Assembly: GCA_902793635.1 (NCBI GenBank) | Contig: CADBEA010000004.1 | Coordinates: 1 to 64,000 of the forward strand | Origin: an uncultured Erysipelotrichaceae bacterium | Lineage (GTDB): Bacteria; Bacillota_I; Bacilli_A; Erysipelotrichales; Erysipelotrichaceae | DNA length: 64,000 nt | Direction: 5' to 3' | Notes under the pieces: generated by a model | The model's database searches: none | What the model was told of the DNA's origin: nothing | The model's input: the letters and a program-made list of their open reading frames with translations, nothing else | Program-made: the position numbers and the translations under genes | Part shown: in pieces, positions 1-8,814 of the stretch | How positions within the stretch are numbered: the stretch's first letter is position 1 | How the letters are laid out: every line of letters begins with the position of its first letter

Positions 1-33
1 ATCCTTTGCATAATAAGTTGCTGCTGTACACAT
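1..33 (-). CDS. Choloylglycine hydrolase / penicillin V acylase family, first 11 codons only
   Basis: Only the start lies in the window; the gene runs off the left edge. The visible residues are MCTAATYYAKD. A Met-Cys-Thr start followed by a short stretch and Lys-Asp is characteristic of linear amide C-N hydrolases (bile salt hydrolases and penicillin V acylases), where Cys2 becomes the N-terminal nucleophile after Met removal. An AGGAG Shine-Dalgarno lies about 9 bases upstream. An in-frame ATG two codons earlier (39) would not leave Cys at position 2, so 33 is preferred. It follows the CPBP gene by 45 bases on the same strand and is probably co-transcribed. The assignment rests on 11 residues and is tentative. 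Confidence 0.5.
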   Translation of the reverse strand, partial: MCTAATYYAKD

Positions 34-78
34 CTTCATCTTCTCCTGTTTCTATAAATGCCGACACCATCTTCCAGT

Positions 79-849
79 TCAAACACTCTTGTCGGCTTTC
101 ATCAAAGCAATGCCATATATACCCAATAGCGTATATATAATAACAAGTCCGATTAGGCTTATTGTTTTATATCCGCTGAATGTAGTAAAGCAGTACGGCA
201 GGGCACATATATCAATAAATCCGTGCAGTATAATAGGCACCCACAGATTATTTGTCTTTTTGTATATTGTTCCAAAATACAAGCCCATTCCTATCGTTGA
301 GATCACTTTAAATATAATTACAAGCGGCTCCATCCCAACCATACCTGGGACATGTCCTAATCCGAAAACGATAGAAGATACCCAAATTGCAATGACCGCA
401 TGATGCTCCTTTTTGTGGGCAAGTCTATCAACAATGTTAAGGAACAAGCCTCTGACATATAGTTCCTCAATAAACGCCACTCCGAAATAATATAAAATGC
501 CTTCAATCAGGATTTTCCATACACTTGGCTTATAATCAAAAGGTGCTAGTCCAATGACAAATACAACGCAAGAAAAAACACCGGCTAGTACGCCTGCAAG
601 TGCGTACTTTTTTAATCCTGTCAGCATCCCCGAAGTATTAAGACCAAGATGCCAATCTTTTCCAAATATTCTTAGTACAATCCATGTCCCAAAACCCATA
701 ATCAAAAAATTTACCATAAGACTTATGATATATGGCGTCACGTCGGATAAATGACAGTTGATAAACAATACCGCAGGCAAGCCGGATATATCCATAAAAG
801 CTAAAATTAATGTTAGGATTGTCATAACAGTTATTTGTTTTTTATTCAT
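79..849 (-). CDS. CPBP family intramembrane glutamic-type metalloprotease
   Basis: 256-residue integral membrane protein with about eight hydrophobic segments. It carries the CPBP (Abi, Rce1-like) motifs in order: EELYVR around residues 128-133 (the EExxxR motif), a conserved His in GLGHVPG near 166, and LHGFID near 208-213. These residues form the membrane-embedded catalytic site of the family. Bacterial members are linked to bacteriocin self-immunity or maturation, but their substrates are mostly unknown. Base composition and codon use are visibly more A+T-rich than in the rlmCD-side neighbours, suggesting later acquisition. It lies 28 bases after the methyltransferase gene and just before the acylase start. 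The family call is strong; the role is not known. Confidence 0.85.
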   Translation of the reverse strand: MNKKQITVMTILTLILAFMDISGLPAVLFINCHLSDVTPYIISLMVNFLIMGFGTWIVLRIFGKDWHLGLNTSGMLTGLKKYALAGVLAGVFSCVVFVIGLAPFDYKPSVWKILIEGILYYFGVAFIEELYVRGLFLNIVDRLAHKKEHHAVIAIWVSSIVFGLGHVPGMVGMEPLVIIFKVISTIGMGLYFGTIYKKTNNLWVPIILHGFIDICALPYCFTTFSGYKTISLIGLVIIYTLLGIYGIALMKADKSV

Positions 850-877
850 GTTTGAATGCCTCTAACTATCGAGTTTC

Positions 878-2002
878 CTATTTATTTGACATCAACACCA
901 CGCACTCCACGTGTTTTGTGAACGGGAACATATCGACCGGTATGATCTTCTGAATCTTATATTTGCCGTTCAGGGTTTTCAGGTCTTCTGCCTGGGTAAC
1001 GGGATTGCAGGATACATAAACGATCTTATCCGGGGCAATGCCCGCGATGCTGCGCATGGCAGCCTCCCCCATTCCCGAACGCGGCGGATCGAGAATTACC
1101 GTATCAAAGTGCTGTCTGTTCTTTTTCAGGAACGCCGTGATGTCCGCGGCATAGAATGTCACGTTTTCAATATTGCTGTACCTGGCGTTGTTTTTTGCAT
1201 CACGGATGGCTTCCGGACTGATTTCCACACCGGTTACGTGCTTTGCCTGTTTCGCGGCCGCAAGGGAAATCGTGCCGATACCGCAGCAGGCGTCCAGGAC
1301 TGTTTCATTCTCCTTCAGATCAGCCAGCTGCAGTGCTGTCTGATACAGTACTTCCGTCTGTTTCGGGTTGACCTGATAGAAAGAACGTGAAGAGATCCGG
1401 TAGGAAATGCCGTTGATCTGATCCGTGATGTATCCCCTGCCGAAAAGTACCTTGTCACGGCGGCCGAGGATCATTGATGTCTTCTCGTGATTGTAGTTGA
1501 GAACGATAGTGCGGATCTCCGGATGGGCTTTGGTCAGAACCTGAACGAAATGCTTGGAACCAGGCAGTTCTCTGGAGCCGATGACAATGACGAGAAGAAC
1601 GTCACCGTTAAAGGAAGAAACCCGGATATAGGCGTGTCTCAGAACACCCATACCGCTGTCTTCGTGATACGCGGACAGTTTCATTTTGTCGGCTGTCTCA
1701 CAGATCGTCTTCAGGATCTGATTGGCTTTGACATGCTGGATCAGACATGCCGAGGAATCGATATGCCGGTGACTGTTTTCTTCATAGAGTCCGGCATGGA
1801 TATGATGGTATCTGTCCTGATAAAAGCTAGCATATACTTTATGCCGGTAATGGTATGGATCTTTCATACCCTTCACTTCCGAAACGTTCTGCTTCGGAAA
1901 AAGCCCAGCGACATAGTCATGCTTGATCTTCAGTTGTTCGGCATATTCTGTTTTCAGATAACTGCAGGCACCGCATTTACCCGCGACAGCACACTTTTTC
2001 AT
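878..2002 (-). CDS. rlmCD: 23S rRNA (uracil-5-)-methyltransferase, RumA/RlmCD family, short form
   Basis: Predicted SAM-dependent m5U methyltransferase of 23S rRNA, 374 residues. An iron-sulfur cysteine set is seen as C4-x5-C10-x2-C13 with a fourth Cys at 86. SAM motif I is at residues 235-248 (LDACCGIGTISLAAA). DPPRSG lies at 305-310 and the catalytic cysteine motif SCNP at 331-334. Family members are usually about 450 residues with an N-terminal TRAM domain; here the protein begins directly at the Fe-S motif, so the TRAM domain is absent. The start codon overlaps the stop of the upstream HAD gene (ATGA), implying translational coupling. Whether it modifies one or two uridines cannot be read from sequence. 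Confidence 0.9.
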   Translation of the reverse strand: MKKCAVAGKCGACSYLKTEYAEQLKIKHDYVAGLFPKQNVSEVKGMKDPYHYRHKVYASFYQDRYHHIHAGLYEENSHRHIDSSACLIQHVKANQILKTICETADKMKLSAYHEDSGMGVLRHAYIRVSSFNGDVLLVIVIGSRELPGSKHFVQVLTKAHPEIRTIVLNYNHEKTSMILGRRDKVLFGRGYITDQINGISYRISSRSFYQVNPKQTEVLYQTALQLADLKENETVLDACCGIGTISLAAAKQAKHVTGVEISPEAIRDAKNNARYSNIENVTFYAADITAFLKKNRQHFDTVILDPPRSGMGEAAMRSIAGIAPDKIVYVSCNPVTQAEDLKTLNGKYKIQKIIPVDMFPFTKHVECVVLMSNK

Positions 2003-2631
2003 AATTTCACATCCTTCAGGGTATGCACCACATTTGGTGTCTTCTTCCGCAGCACGTCATAACTCTGATGGCCGCAGGCGATCAGCGTGAAATTCTGAAT
2101 ACCGAGTGCCAGCGCTGTTTCCATATCATGCAGGGTATCGCCGATATAGCGGCAGTCATCGGGATGGACGTCAGCCGTTTCCATCCACCGCAGTGCCATA
2201 TCGATCTTCGAGCCGCCGAGATTGTTGTCAATACCAAGGATCTCGTCGAAAAGATGGTCGATACCCAGTCTGCGGCACTGCTCCTTCAGGAAATCTTCAT
2301 GGGTCGCGGAAAGAATGACGTTCTCATAGCCGGCCTGTTTCGCTTCCTGAATGAGTTCTTCAAATCCATCCATCAGTTTCAGTGTGTCAAAACCGGCGTT
2401 GTACATATCGTTGAACTCCACCGAGATATCCGCATAGCTTTCTTCTTCGAAGGTATAGCCGATCTTATAGTAATAATCGATGACCGGAAAGCAGAAATCA
2501 CGGCGGTACTGCTCATAGGTGGAGATGAAATCCATGTTTCTTTCCCGCAGCATCGTATTCTCAATTTCGATACAGTAATCGACATCATCGATGATGGTGC
2601 CGTTAAAATCCCAAATAAGTACTTTTTTCAT
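1999..2631 (-). CDS. HAD-superfamily phosphatase, phosphoglycolate phosphatase-like
   Basis: 210-residue HAD hydrolase with motif I DFNGTIIDD at the N-terminus (D8 nucleophile; the second Asp of DxD is replaced by Asn). Motif II lies in ILSATHED and a C-terminal acidic motif in YIGDTLHDMETA. An insertion between motif I and the core suggests a small cap domain of the Gph/YjjG kind. Longer reading is possible to 2691, but that would run into the end of the M48 gene. The ATG at 2631 is preceded by GGAGA at close spacing, and another ATG lies at 2640. The substrate is probably a small phosphate ester; it cannot be named. It overlaps the rlmCD start by four bases. Confidence 0.8.
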   Translation of the reverse strand: MKKVLIWDFNGTIIDDVDYCIEIENTMLRERNMDFISTYEQYRRDFCFPVIDYYYKIGYTFEEESYADISVEFNDMYNAGFDTLKLMDGFEELIQEAKQAGYENVILSATHEDFLKEQCRRLGIDHLFDEILGIDNNLGGSKIDMALRWMETADVHPDDCRYIGDTLHDMETALALGIQNFTLIACGHQSYDVLRKKTPNVVHTLKDVKL

Positions 2632-2683
2632 ATTCTCCATTCTACATGAAAAAGACCATTCTTTCGAATGATCTTGTTTCTGT

Positions 2684-3769
2684 TTATGCAACCTTTGTGC
2701 CGCACTTCGGACAGAATACTTCGTCGCCCTGCAGTTCCTCTCCGCAGCCTGGGCAGACTTTCTTCACCGGCTTCAGGGAAGCGCCGCACTTCATACAGAA
2801 GGCAGATCCCTCACGGTTTTTCGTGCCGCACTTCGGACAGACGATACCGTCCTCTCTCTTTTCCTCTTTCTTCACATTCTTCGGATCAAGGCTCTTGAAG
2901 AAATTATCAATGTCGAAGAGTGTTCTCTGTACCGGATCTTCCTGCGGTTCTTCCTTTGGTACATAGGTACCGGCCATGATTTCACTGAACTGATCTGTTT
3001 CAGTCCATTCATAGCATTCCAGTGCACGCAATGCCGCAAACGGATGGCTGGCGTTCATCAGCATCAGGCCTTCCATGGATTTGGAAGCGCCGTTTTCTTC
3101 AACGATCTTTCTGTATTCCTTCGCCTGCTTCAGGAAAGCGTCCATGTTCATCTCACCGGCGATCTTCTGATCGAAGCCGGCCAGACGCAGACATACTTCC
3201 GCCATCTTCTCACCCGAGCCGTCACACAGAACAGCCGCTCTGTCAGCTGAGAATTCGCTGCAGCGCATCCAGTGATAGTAAGCCATCTGCAGCGGCAGTG
3301 TGATGATCGGTCCAAGCGGGATGCCTCTCAGCGTGCCGCTGAGGGTGCCGAAGAGAATCGTCCCCATGGTTCTGTAAAGAACATGATGGCAGGCAATATG
3401 ACCGCACTCATGAGCCAGAACAGTCGGAATCAGTTCTTCCGGCAGAACTTCCAGAAGACCGGAAGTAATGACGATATGCGGATCATTTTCACCGGCGGTG
3501 AAGGCGTTTGGTCTCACATCCATCATCAGATACAGTTCCGGTACGGCAATGCCGAGCTTCTCACAGATCGGCTTCAGCATTTCCTTGTATTTCGGCAGCT
3601 GGTCTTCACCCAGTCTCACATAGGAAGACAGGCAGCGCAGCTGGATCTGCTTCTCACTCCATTCCCGCATGAATGTCCTCATCAAGGATGAGAAACCCGG
3701 GATGGCTTTCAGGGCCTGCAGAGCGGCCTTATCATCCGGATGAACGTAATGATTGCTGTTAAATGACAT
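2684..3769 (-). CDS. M48 family zinc metallopeptidase with two C-terminal zinc ribbons
   Basis: 361 residues. The peptidase core has HECGH at 120-124 (HExxH zinc site) and a probable third ligand in SEFSAD near residue 172, as in HtpX/Ste24-like M48 enzymes. The usual HtpX transmembrane pairs are weak: one hydrophobic Gly/Leu-rich segment sits near residues 137-165. The C-terminus carries two CxxC...CxxC ribbons, about residues 312-334 and 340-358. These are typical of Bacillota proteins with appended zinc ribbons. It sits 14 bases after nadE and appears to be read with the NAD operon. Function is unknown; protein quality control is the family expectation. Confidence 0.85.
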   Translation of the reverse strand: MSFNSNHYVHPDDKAALQALKAIPGFSSLMRTFMREWSEKQIQLRCLSSYVRLGEDQLPKYKEMLKPICEKLGIAVPELYLMMDVRPNAFTAGENDPHIVITSGLLEVLPEELIPTVLAHECGHIACHHVLYRTMGTILFGTLSGTLRGIPLGPIITLPLQMAYYHWMRCSEFSADRAAVLCDGSGEKMAEVCLRLAGFDQKIAGEMNMDAFLKQAKEYRKIVEENGASKSMEGLMLMNASHPFAALRALECYEWTETDQFSEIMAGTYVPKEEPQEDPVQRTLFDIDNFFKSLDPKNVKKEEKREDGIVCPKCGTKNREGSAFCMKCGASLKPVKKVCPGCGEELQGDEVFCPKCGTKVA

Positions 3770-3783
3770 GATAGATCTCCTTT

Positions 3784-5736
3784 TTATGAAAGTTTGCTGA
3801 CTTCATCAAGCCAGAGTCTGACACTGGCGTCACTTGGCATGCGCCAGTCACCGCGCGGCGAGAGAGTCAGGGAACCGACCTTCGGTCCGTCCGGCAGACA
3901 GCTGCGCTTGAACTGCTGGTGGAAGAAACGGTTGTAGAAACGCTGCAGCGACGTGCGGATCACTTCCGGATCGACGTCGTCATAGGCACAGCATGCAAAG
4001 GCATAGATCTTGGCCGGCGCGAAGCCGTATCTCAGCATGTAGAACAGGAAGAAGTCGTTCAGATCATATTTGCCGATCTTTTCTTCCGTCTTCTGGGCGA
4101 TCTGTCCATCCTGATTCGGTGTCAGTTCCGGTGAGATCGGTGTATCGACAATGCTGAGCAGTGTATTCTTCAGATCCTCACGGCCGCAGGTTTCCGCATA
4201 AGAGCGGCAGATATACTGCACCAGTGTCTTCGGCACGGAACCGTTTACGCCGTACATCGACATATGGTCGCCGTTGTAAGTGCACCAGCCGAGGGCCAGT
4301 TCCGACAGATCGCCGGTGCCGACGACCAATCCGTTATGCAGGTTAGCGGCGTCCATCAGGATATACGTGCGCATTCTTGCCTGGGCGTTTTCATAGGTTG
4401 TATCCCCTTCGCCCTGATATACGCCACTGTGGCCGATCTGCTTCAGATGATCTGTCACACCGCTGCCGATCGGCACTTCATGGATCTCAACATCCAGTGT
4501 CTTCATCAGATTCAGAGCGTTGTTGTAGGTCAGGGATGTCGTATTGCCTTCGGAAGGCATCGTATAGCCAATGATATGAATATCCTTTTCGATCTTCTGG
4601 GCTTCGTGGCACACCAGCAGAGCCAGCGTACTGTCAAGACCGCCCGAGATGCCAATGACAAGGTTTTTGATACCGGTGGCACGTACTCTTGTTGCCAGGC
4701 CGTTCGCCTGGATCTGCATGATCCGTCGGCAGCGGCGACCGCGTTCTTCGTCGTCTTTCGGAACAAAAGGATTGCGCGGGATCGGATATGCCTCTTTCCG
4801 CAGTGCTTCCTTGAGTTCCGATGATTTGATATTGGTTTTGCCGCCTAACGGCACCATGCTGATTTCCGCTTTTCTGTACCATGCGGAATCAGCAGATGGA
4901 AACGTATTCTGGTGGGCCCGGTTGAAGCGGATCGTTTCAACGTCGATCACGGCTGTGCTGACATGATTCTTTTGAGGGAAGACGACGTCGCTGAAGATCC
5001 TGCCGTTCTCGGCGATCATCGTATGACCGGAGAAAACCAGGTCTGTCGAGGATTCGTCGGTGCCGGCGGAAACATACAGATAACCGCAGTAGCAGCATGA
5101 GCTCTGCTGCTGAACCATCATCGTCCGGTATTCATGTTTGCCGATGATTTCATCGCTGGCCGAAAGATTGACAATGATATCCGCACCGGCCAGACACAGA
5201 TGCGTGCTCGGCTTGTCCGGCACCCAGAGATCCTCGCAGATCTCCGCACCGACCGTGACGTCGTTTTCGCTGTCAGAAACCAGAACATCGATGCCGAACG
5301 GCACTTCGTCATCACCAATCACGACAGTTCTGCCGATCACGTCCTTGCCGGAAGTAAACCACCTCTGTTCATAGAATTCACTGTAATTGGGAATATTGAC
5401 TTTCGGAACCAGCGCGCATACGTGTGTACCGCTGAGAAAGGCAGCGCAGTTATACAGCTGGTTTTCATAAGCAATCGGAACACCGACGCAGACGGTCTGT
5501 CCGTTCGGAACGGCGTTAGCGATCTCGATCAGGCATTCCTTCGCCTGTTCCAGCAGGACATCCTGCTGAAACAGATCGGCGCAGGTATAGCCGGTAATGC
5601 ACAGTTCAGGAAAAACGATCAGACCGCAGTCGGCATGTTCGCGGATGATCTGCATGATCTGACCGGCATTATAGACAGGATCAGCGACTCTCAGGGCCGG
5701 TACGGCAGCCGCTGTCTTAAACATTCTGTTTTTCAT
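3784..5736 (-). CDS. nadE: Glutamine-hydrolysing NAD+ synthetase
   Basis: Final step of NAD synthesis: amidation of deamido-NAD with ammonia taken from glutamine. At 650 residues it is the long, glutamine-dependent form. An N-terminal nitrilase-type amidase domain occupies roughly residues 1-290, with FPELCITG near 42-49 (catalytic Glu) and GAEICEDLW near 175 (catalytic Cys). A C-terminal ATP-pyrophosphatase domain follows, with the P-loop GISGGLDST near residue 363. It follows nadD by 12 bases in the NrtR-pncB-nadD-nadE order, so precursor flow from nicotinate to NAD is encoded in one unit. Confidence 0.96.
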   Translation of the reverse strand: MKNRMFKTAAAVPALRVADPVYNAGQIMQIIREHADCGLIVFPELCITGYTCADLFQQDVLLEQAKECLIEIANAVPNGQTVCVGVPIAYENQLYNCAAFLSGTHVCALVPKVNIPNYSEFYEQRWFTSGKDVIGRTVVIGDDEVPFGIDVLVSDSENDVTVGAEICEDLWVPDKPSTHLCLAGADIIVNLSASDEIIGKHEYRTMMVQQQSSCCYCGYLYVSAGTDESSTDLVFSGHTMIAENGRIFSDVVFPQKNHVSTAVIDVETIRFNRAHQNTFPSADSAWYRKAEISMVPLGGKTNIKSSELKEALRKEAYPIPRNPFVPKDDEERGRRCRRIMQIQANGLATRVRATGIKNLVIGISGGLDSTLALLVCHEAQKIEKDIHIIGYTMPSEGNTTSLTYNNALNLMKTLDVEIHEVPIGSGVTDHLKQIGHSGVYQGEGDTTYENAQARMRTYILMDAANLHNGLVVGTGDLSELALGWCTYNGDHMSMYGVNGSVPKTLVQYICRSYAETCGREDLKNTLLSIVDTPISPELTPNQDGQIAQKTEEKIGKYDLNDFFLFYMLRYGFAPAKIYAFACCAYDDVDPEVIRTSLQRFYNRFFHQQFKRSCLPDGPKVGSLTLSPRGDWRMPSDASVRLWLDEVSKLS

Positions 5737-5748
5737 AGTTTTCCTCTT

Positions 5749-6354
5749 TCAGGCTACCAGATCAAAGAGTTCCGGCGGCAGAAGACGCTTCAGTTCACCG
5801 ATATCAGGCTTTTCCGCTTTCAGCAGATGACGGATACGGCTGGACGAATACTTCTGATATTTTTCCGGTGTTTTCAGGACGGTGATGTGATCTGCGTGGG
5901 CACGCAGAAACGGATCGTCGGCAATGATTTGCTGGCAGTCTTCGTCCATCCGCTGCAGACAGACAATGCCGAATTCGTTGCAGATCTCGTTGACATATTT
6001 CCAGCCGTGCTCCAGTTCTTTCAGCTTGTCGCTGCCGAACAGCAGCTGGCAGTCGCATCCTTCCGTATCACGCAGATAGCACAGTGTCTCATAGGTGCGG
6101 GGCTGATGATCGGCTTTCAGTTCATAGTCACTGACATCCATCCAGTCTCTTTCATGGGCGATCCGCCACAGGAAATCCAGACGCTCTTCATCCGTGAAAA
6201 CAAAGTCCTTGCCCTGATCGTACTTGATATATGTTGATTTGGAAGGCACATAAATGACCTTGTCAGCGCCGGTTCTGCACATGGCATACTGAGCCAGATC
6301 GATATGTGCCCCGGTGGGAGGATTGAAGGCACCTACATAGACGAGGGCTTTCAT
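5749..6354 (-). CDS. nadD: Nicotinate-nucleotide adenylyltransferase
   Basis: Transfers AMP from ATP to nicotinate mononucleotide, giving deamido-NAD. 201 residues. The N-terminal nucleotidyltransferase signature is GAFNPPTGAH (the xxGH-type motif), and the C-terminal motif is YSSSRIRHLL (SSSxxR), both at the expected ends of the fold. Its start codon overlaps the pncB stop by four bases and nadE follows after 12 bases, giving a contiguous salvage pathway. Confidence 0.93.
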   Translation of the reverse strand: MKALVYVGAFNPPTGAHIDLAQYAMCRTGADKVIYVPSKSTYIKYDQGKDFVFTDEERLDFLWRIAHERDWMDVSDYELKADHQPRTYETLCYLRDTEGCDCQLLFGSDKLKELEHGWKYVNEICNEFGIVCLQRMDEDCQQIIADDPFLRAHADHITVLKTPEKYQKYSSSRIRHLLKAEKPDIGELKRLLPPELFDLVA

Positions 6355-7868
6355 ATTTTGCCACCGTGCAGTTTCTCATACATTTCTTCTCTTAACCGGG
6401 CGACTTTCGGTGTCAGGTCAACATAATGCTGGTGCGGCATTTCCGGACGCAGTTCACTTTCCCATACACGGTTGGTCAGTTGCTCGCGGATATAATCCTT
6501 TTTCTGCTGGATCGTCGGCAGATCAATGACCAGTTCACCCTTGATGATATGCGGAACCAGGATCCTTTCAATATGCATCGGACGGATCCTCTTGACCGGA
6601 TCGAAAGCATCCGGATCCAGATTGATCACTTCGATCTCCTGGCCGTCCTCGAACACTTCATCGTCCAGCGCGATGATATCGCACTGACCCTTACCTTCTT
6701 CATCAAACGCACGCCAGGCCATCAGCTTGCCGGGGATGATCGCTTTCGATACCGAGTCGGAGCACTTCATCTTCGGTGTGTAGCTGCCGTCTTTTTCCTT
6801 CACGGCAACCAGCTTGTAGACACCGCCGAAAACCGGGTCAGTCGCTGAGGTGATCAGTTTTTCACCGACGCCGTAGGAATCGAAGTGAGCGTCTTCGTAC
6901 AGTTCCATATTGGACATCTTCTTTTCGTCCAGGGAATTGGAAGCGACCAGTTTGATATACGGCTTGCCGGCTTTGTCGAGCGCCTTGCGCAGCTTCTTGT
7001 AGCCGCGGGCCAGGTCGCCGCTGTCAATTCTGGCACTCTTGACACGGCGGTTCGGATCGTTCGGATACTTGGCGATCAGATAATCGTCAAGCTTGATCAG
7101 ATTCGGCAGTCCTGATTCAAAGATGCTGTAGGTATCCAGCAGAAGTGAAACGTTCTCCGGATAGGTATTGGCATAAGCCTCAAAGGCTTCATATTCACTC
7201 GGGAAGAATTCAATGAAGGAATGGGCGATCGTGCCGACCGCCTTCACGTCCGGTCCGAATTTCATTTCCGCCAGGCAGTTGGCCGTTCCGATGCAGCCGC
7301 CGAGGACCGCCGCATAGGCACCGTCATTGCCGGCCGAAGCACCCTGGGCACGCCGGGTTCCGAATTCCATGACATTACGCGGTGTATGGGTATTCAGACC
7401 GGTGATGCGGGTAGCCTTGGTGGCGATCAGGGAATGGAAATTCATCGTCTGCAACAGATAGGTTTCGATCAGAATGGCACCGACCATGTCGCATTCGATC
7501 CGGACCATCGGCACCTGCGGATAGCAGACGGTTCCTTCTCTGAGCATGTAGACGTCACCTTTCCAGCGGTAGTCTTTCAGATAGGCAAGGAATTCCTCGC
7601 TCATACCCTTGGTGCGCAGCCAGATGATGTCACGTTCGGTGAAATGATAATTCTGCAGGAAGCGCACCAGTTTGTGCTGGCCGCAGCTGATGGCATAACC
7701 GAGATTATCAGGATTCTCACGGTAGAACATGTCAAATACCATGACAACGTCCTTGTAGCCGTGCAGGAATAGTGAATTCGCCATTGTGAATTCATAGAAG
7801 TCCGTTACCATCGCCGGATTGTCATAATCTTCATCGGGTACGTACGGTTCAACTTTGATTTCGCTCAT
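6351..7868 (-). CDS. pncB: Nicotinate phosphoribosyltransferase
   Basis: Converts nicotinate and PRPP to nicotinate mononucleotide, the entry step of the Preiss-Handler salvage route. 505 residues, usual for the long bacterial form. Recognisable stretches are the N-terminal MVTDFYEFTMANS, the GTRRAQGASAGNDGA segment near residue 170, and RIDSGDLARG near residue 280 in the phosphate-binding barrel. The AAAGGAG-type ribosome site sits 10 bases before the ATG. No nadA, nadB or nadC is seen in the window, so dependence on external nicotinate is plausible but not shown. Confidence 0.95.
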   Translation of the reverse strand: MSEIKVEPYVPDEDYDNPAMVTDFYEFTMANSLFLHGYKDVVMVFDMFYRENPDNLGYAISCGQHKLVRFLQNYHFTERDIIWLRTKGMSEEFLAYLKDYRWKGDVYMLREGTVCYPQVPMVRIECDMVGAILIETYLLQTMNFHSLIATKATRITGLNTHTPRNVMEFGTRRAQGASAGNDGAYAAVLGGCIGTANCLAEMKFGPDVKAVGTIAHSFIEFFPSEYEAFEAYANTYPENVSLLLDTYSIFESGLPNLIKLDDYLIAKYPNDPNRRVKSARIDSGDLARGYKKLRKALDKAGKPYIKLVASNSLDEKKMSNMELYEDAHFDSYGVGEKLITSATDPVFGGVYKLVAVKEKDGSYTPKMKCSDSVSKAIIPGKLMAWRAFDEEGKGQCDIIALDDEVFEDGQEIEVINLDPDAFDPVKRIRPMHIERILVPHIIKGELVIDLPTIQQKKDYIREQLTNRVWESELRPEMPHQHYVDLTPKVARLREEMYEKLHGGKI

Positions 7869-7890
7869 GTTTAGAAATCTCCTTTATGAT

Positions 7891-8751
7891 CTATATTTTT
7901 TCTTCCAGGAAGGAATACAGCGGATTGAAGCGGTACAGTTCGGCCGCCTTGCCGCCGGTTGCGCATTTTCTTCCTGTCTGCTTGAGCATCTTTTTGATAT
8001 CGCGGCGGAAATTGCCGGTATCTGTCTTGCGGCCGATAATGGCCTCATAGACTGTCTGTGCCTGCCGCAGAGTGAATTCTTCCGGCAGCATGTTAAACAG
8101 GATGCCGGTCGAAGCCGCTCGGTGCTGAATCTGATCCATGGCCATGTTGATGGCTTTGATATGGTCACAGGCAAGCTTGGCATTGCTCTGCGGATTCAGG
8201 GAGGATCTTGTCTCCACGTAATTGCTGCGGACACTGTCATTCACATCATAGATCATATGGATGTCTTTTTCATCCAGATCCATCCGCAGCACGGATTTAC
8301 GGCCGCTGTCATCGGTGTTTTCCGTGATCTTCGATATCGTGAACCAGCCTGTTTCCGCCGCGTCGTCACCGGCCGCGGTATTGCGGATGTTCTCTTCCGG
8401 TGTCATCGATAAATAAGCGGTGGTGATAATCCTGGTCCGCGGATCACGGTCAGCGTTGCCGAAGGTATACAGCTGCTTGAAGTACGTATGATCTTTTATG
8501 TTCGTTTCTTCCGCCAGCTCTCTTTCCACGGCCGCTTCCATATCCTCGTCAAAGTTTATGAAGCCGCCCGGCAGTGCCCAGTCATGAATGAACGGATGAT
8601 CACCTCTTTTGACCAGCAGGATCTTCAGAGAACCCTCACTGATCGTCATCAGGATCATGTCCACCGTATTGCTGGGACGGCGGTACAGAGTCTCATCATA
8701 AGCTGCCAGGAACTCCTCAAGCGTCTGTCCTCTGGCATTGACTTCTGTCAT
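7891..8751 (-). CDS. nrtR: NrtR-type transcriptional regulator (Nudix domain plus winged helix)
   Basis: Predicted ADP-ribose-sensing repressor of NAD metabolism. 286 residues. The N-terminal Nudix domain (about 25-160) has a Nudix box reading G-x5-E-x7-REL-x-EE with the usual late Gly replaced by Asn, so metal-binding glutamates are kept. The C-terminal part (about 215-286) has the EEFTLRQAQTVYEAIIGR and NFRRDIKK signatures of the NrtR winged helix. It is the first gene of the pncB-nadD-nadE run, with ribosome site AAGGAGG. A promoter and a perfect palindrome lie directly upstream, fitting autoregulation. Retained Nudix residues leave open an enzymatic activity. Confidence 0.9.
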   Translation of the reverse strand: MTEVNARGQTLEEFLAAYDETLYRRPSNTVDMILMTISEGSLKILLVKRGDHPFIHDWALPGGFINFDEDMEAAVERELAEETNIKDHTYFKQLYTFGNADRDPRTRIITTAYLSMTPEENIRNTAAGDDAAETGWFTISKITENTDDSGRKSVLRMDLDEKDIHMIYDVNDSVRSNYVETRSSLNPQSNAKLACDHIKAINMAMDQIQHRAASTGILFNMLPEEFTLRQAQTVYEAIIGRKTDTGNFRRDIKKMLKQTGRKCATGGKAAELYRFNPLYSFLEEKI

Positions 8752-8764
8752 TGAGCACCTCCTT

Positions 8765-8781
8765 ATAGTCTATTTGACTAT
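8765..8781. promoter_or_regulatory. Candidate NrtR operator (inverted repeat ATAGTC-N5-GACTAT)
   Basis: A perfect 6-bp inverted repeat with a 5-base A/T spacer lies between the -10 box of the nrtR promoter and the nrtR ribosome site, so it covers the predicted transcription start (about 8779). NrtR regulators are known to bind palindromes near promoters of NAD genes. That this is the site is inference from position and symmetry. Confidence 0.65.
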
Positions 8782-8785
8782 TTAA

Positions 8786-8814
8786 ATCATAATTCATGGC
8801 TGAATCACTGTCAA
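8786..8814 (-). promoter_or_regulatory. Sigma-A type promoter of the nrtR-pncB-nadD-nadE operon
   Basis: TTGACA (8809-8814) and TATGAT (8786-8791) are separated by exactly 17 bases on the minus strand. The -35 box overlaps the stop codon region of the upstream GNAT gene. Confidence 0.8.

Noticed and set aside
5134-6237. A 367-codon plus-strand open frame
   Set aside because: It lies antisense to nadE and nadD, whose motifs are complete; codon composition on the plus strand looks like a shadow and no ribosome site fits.
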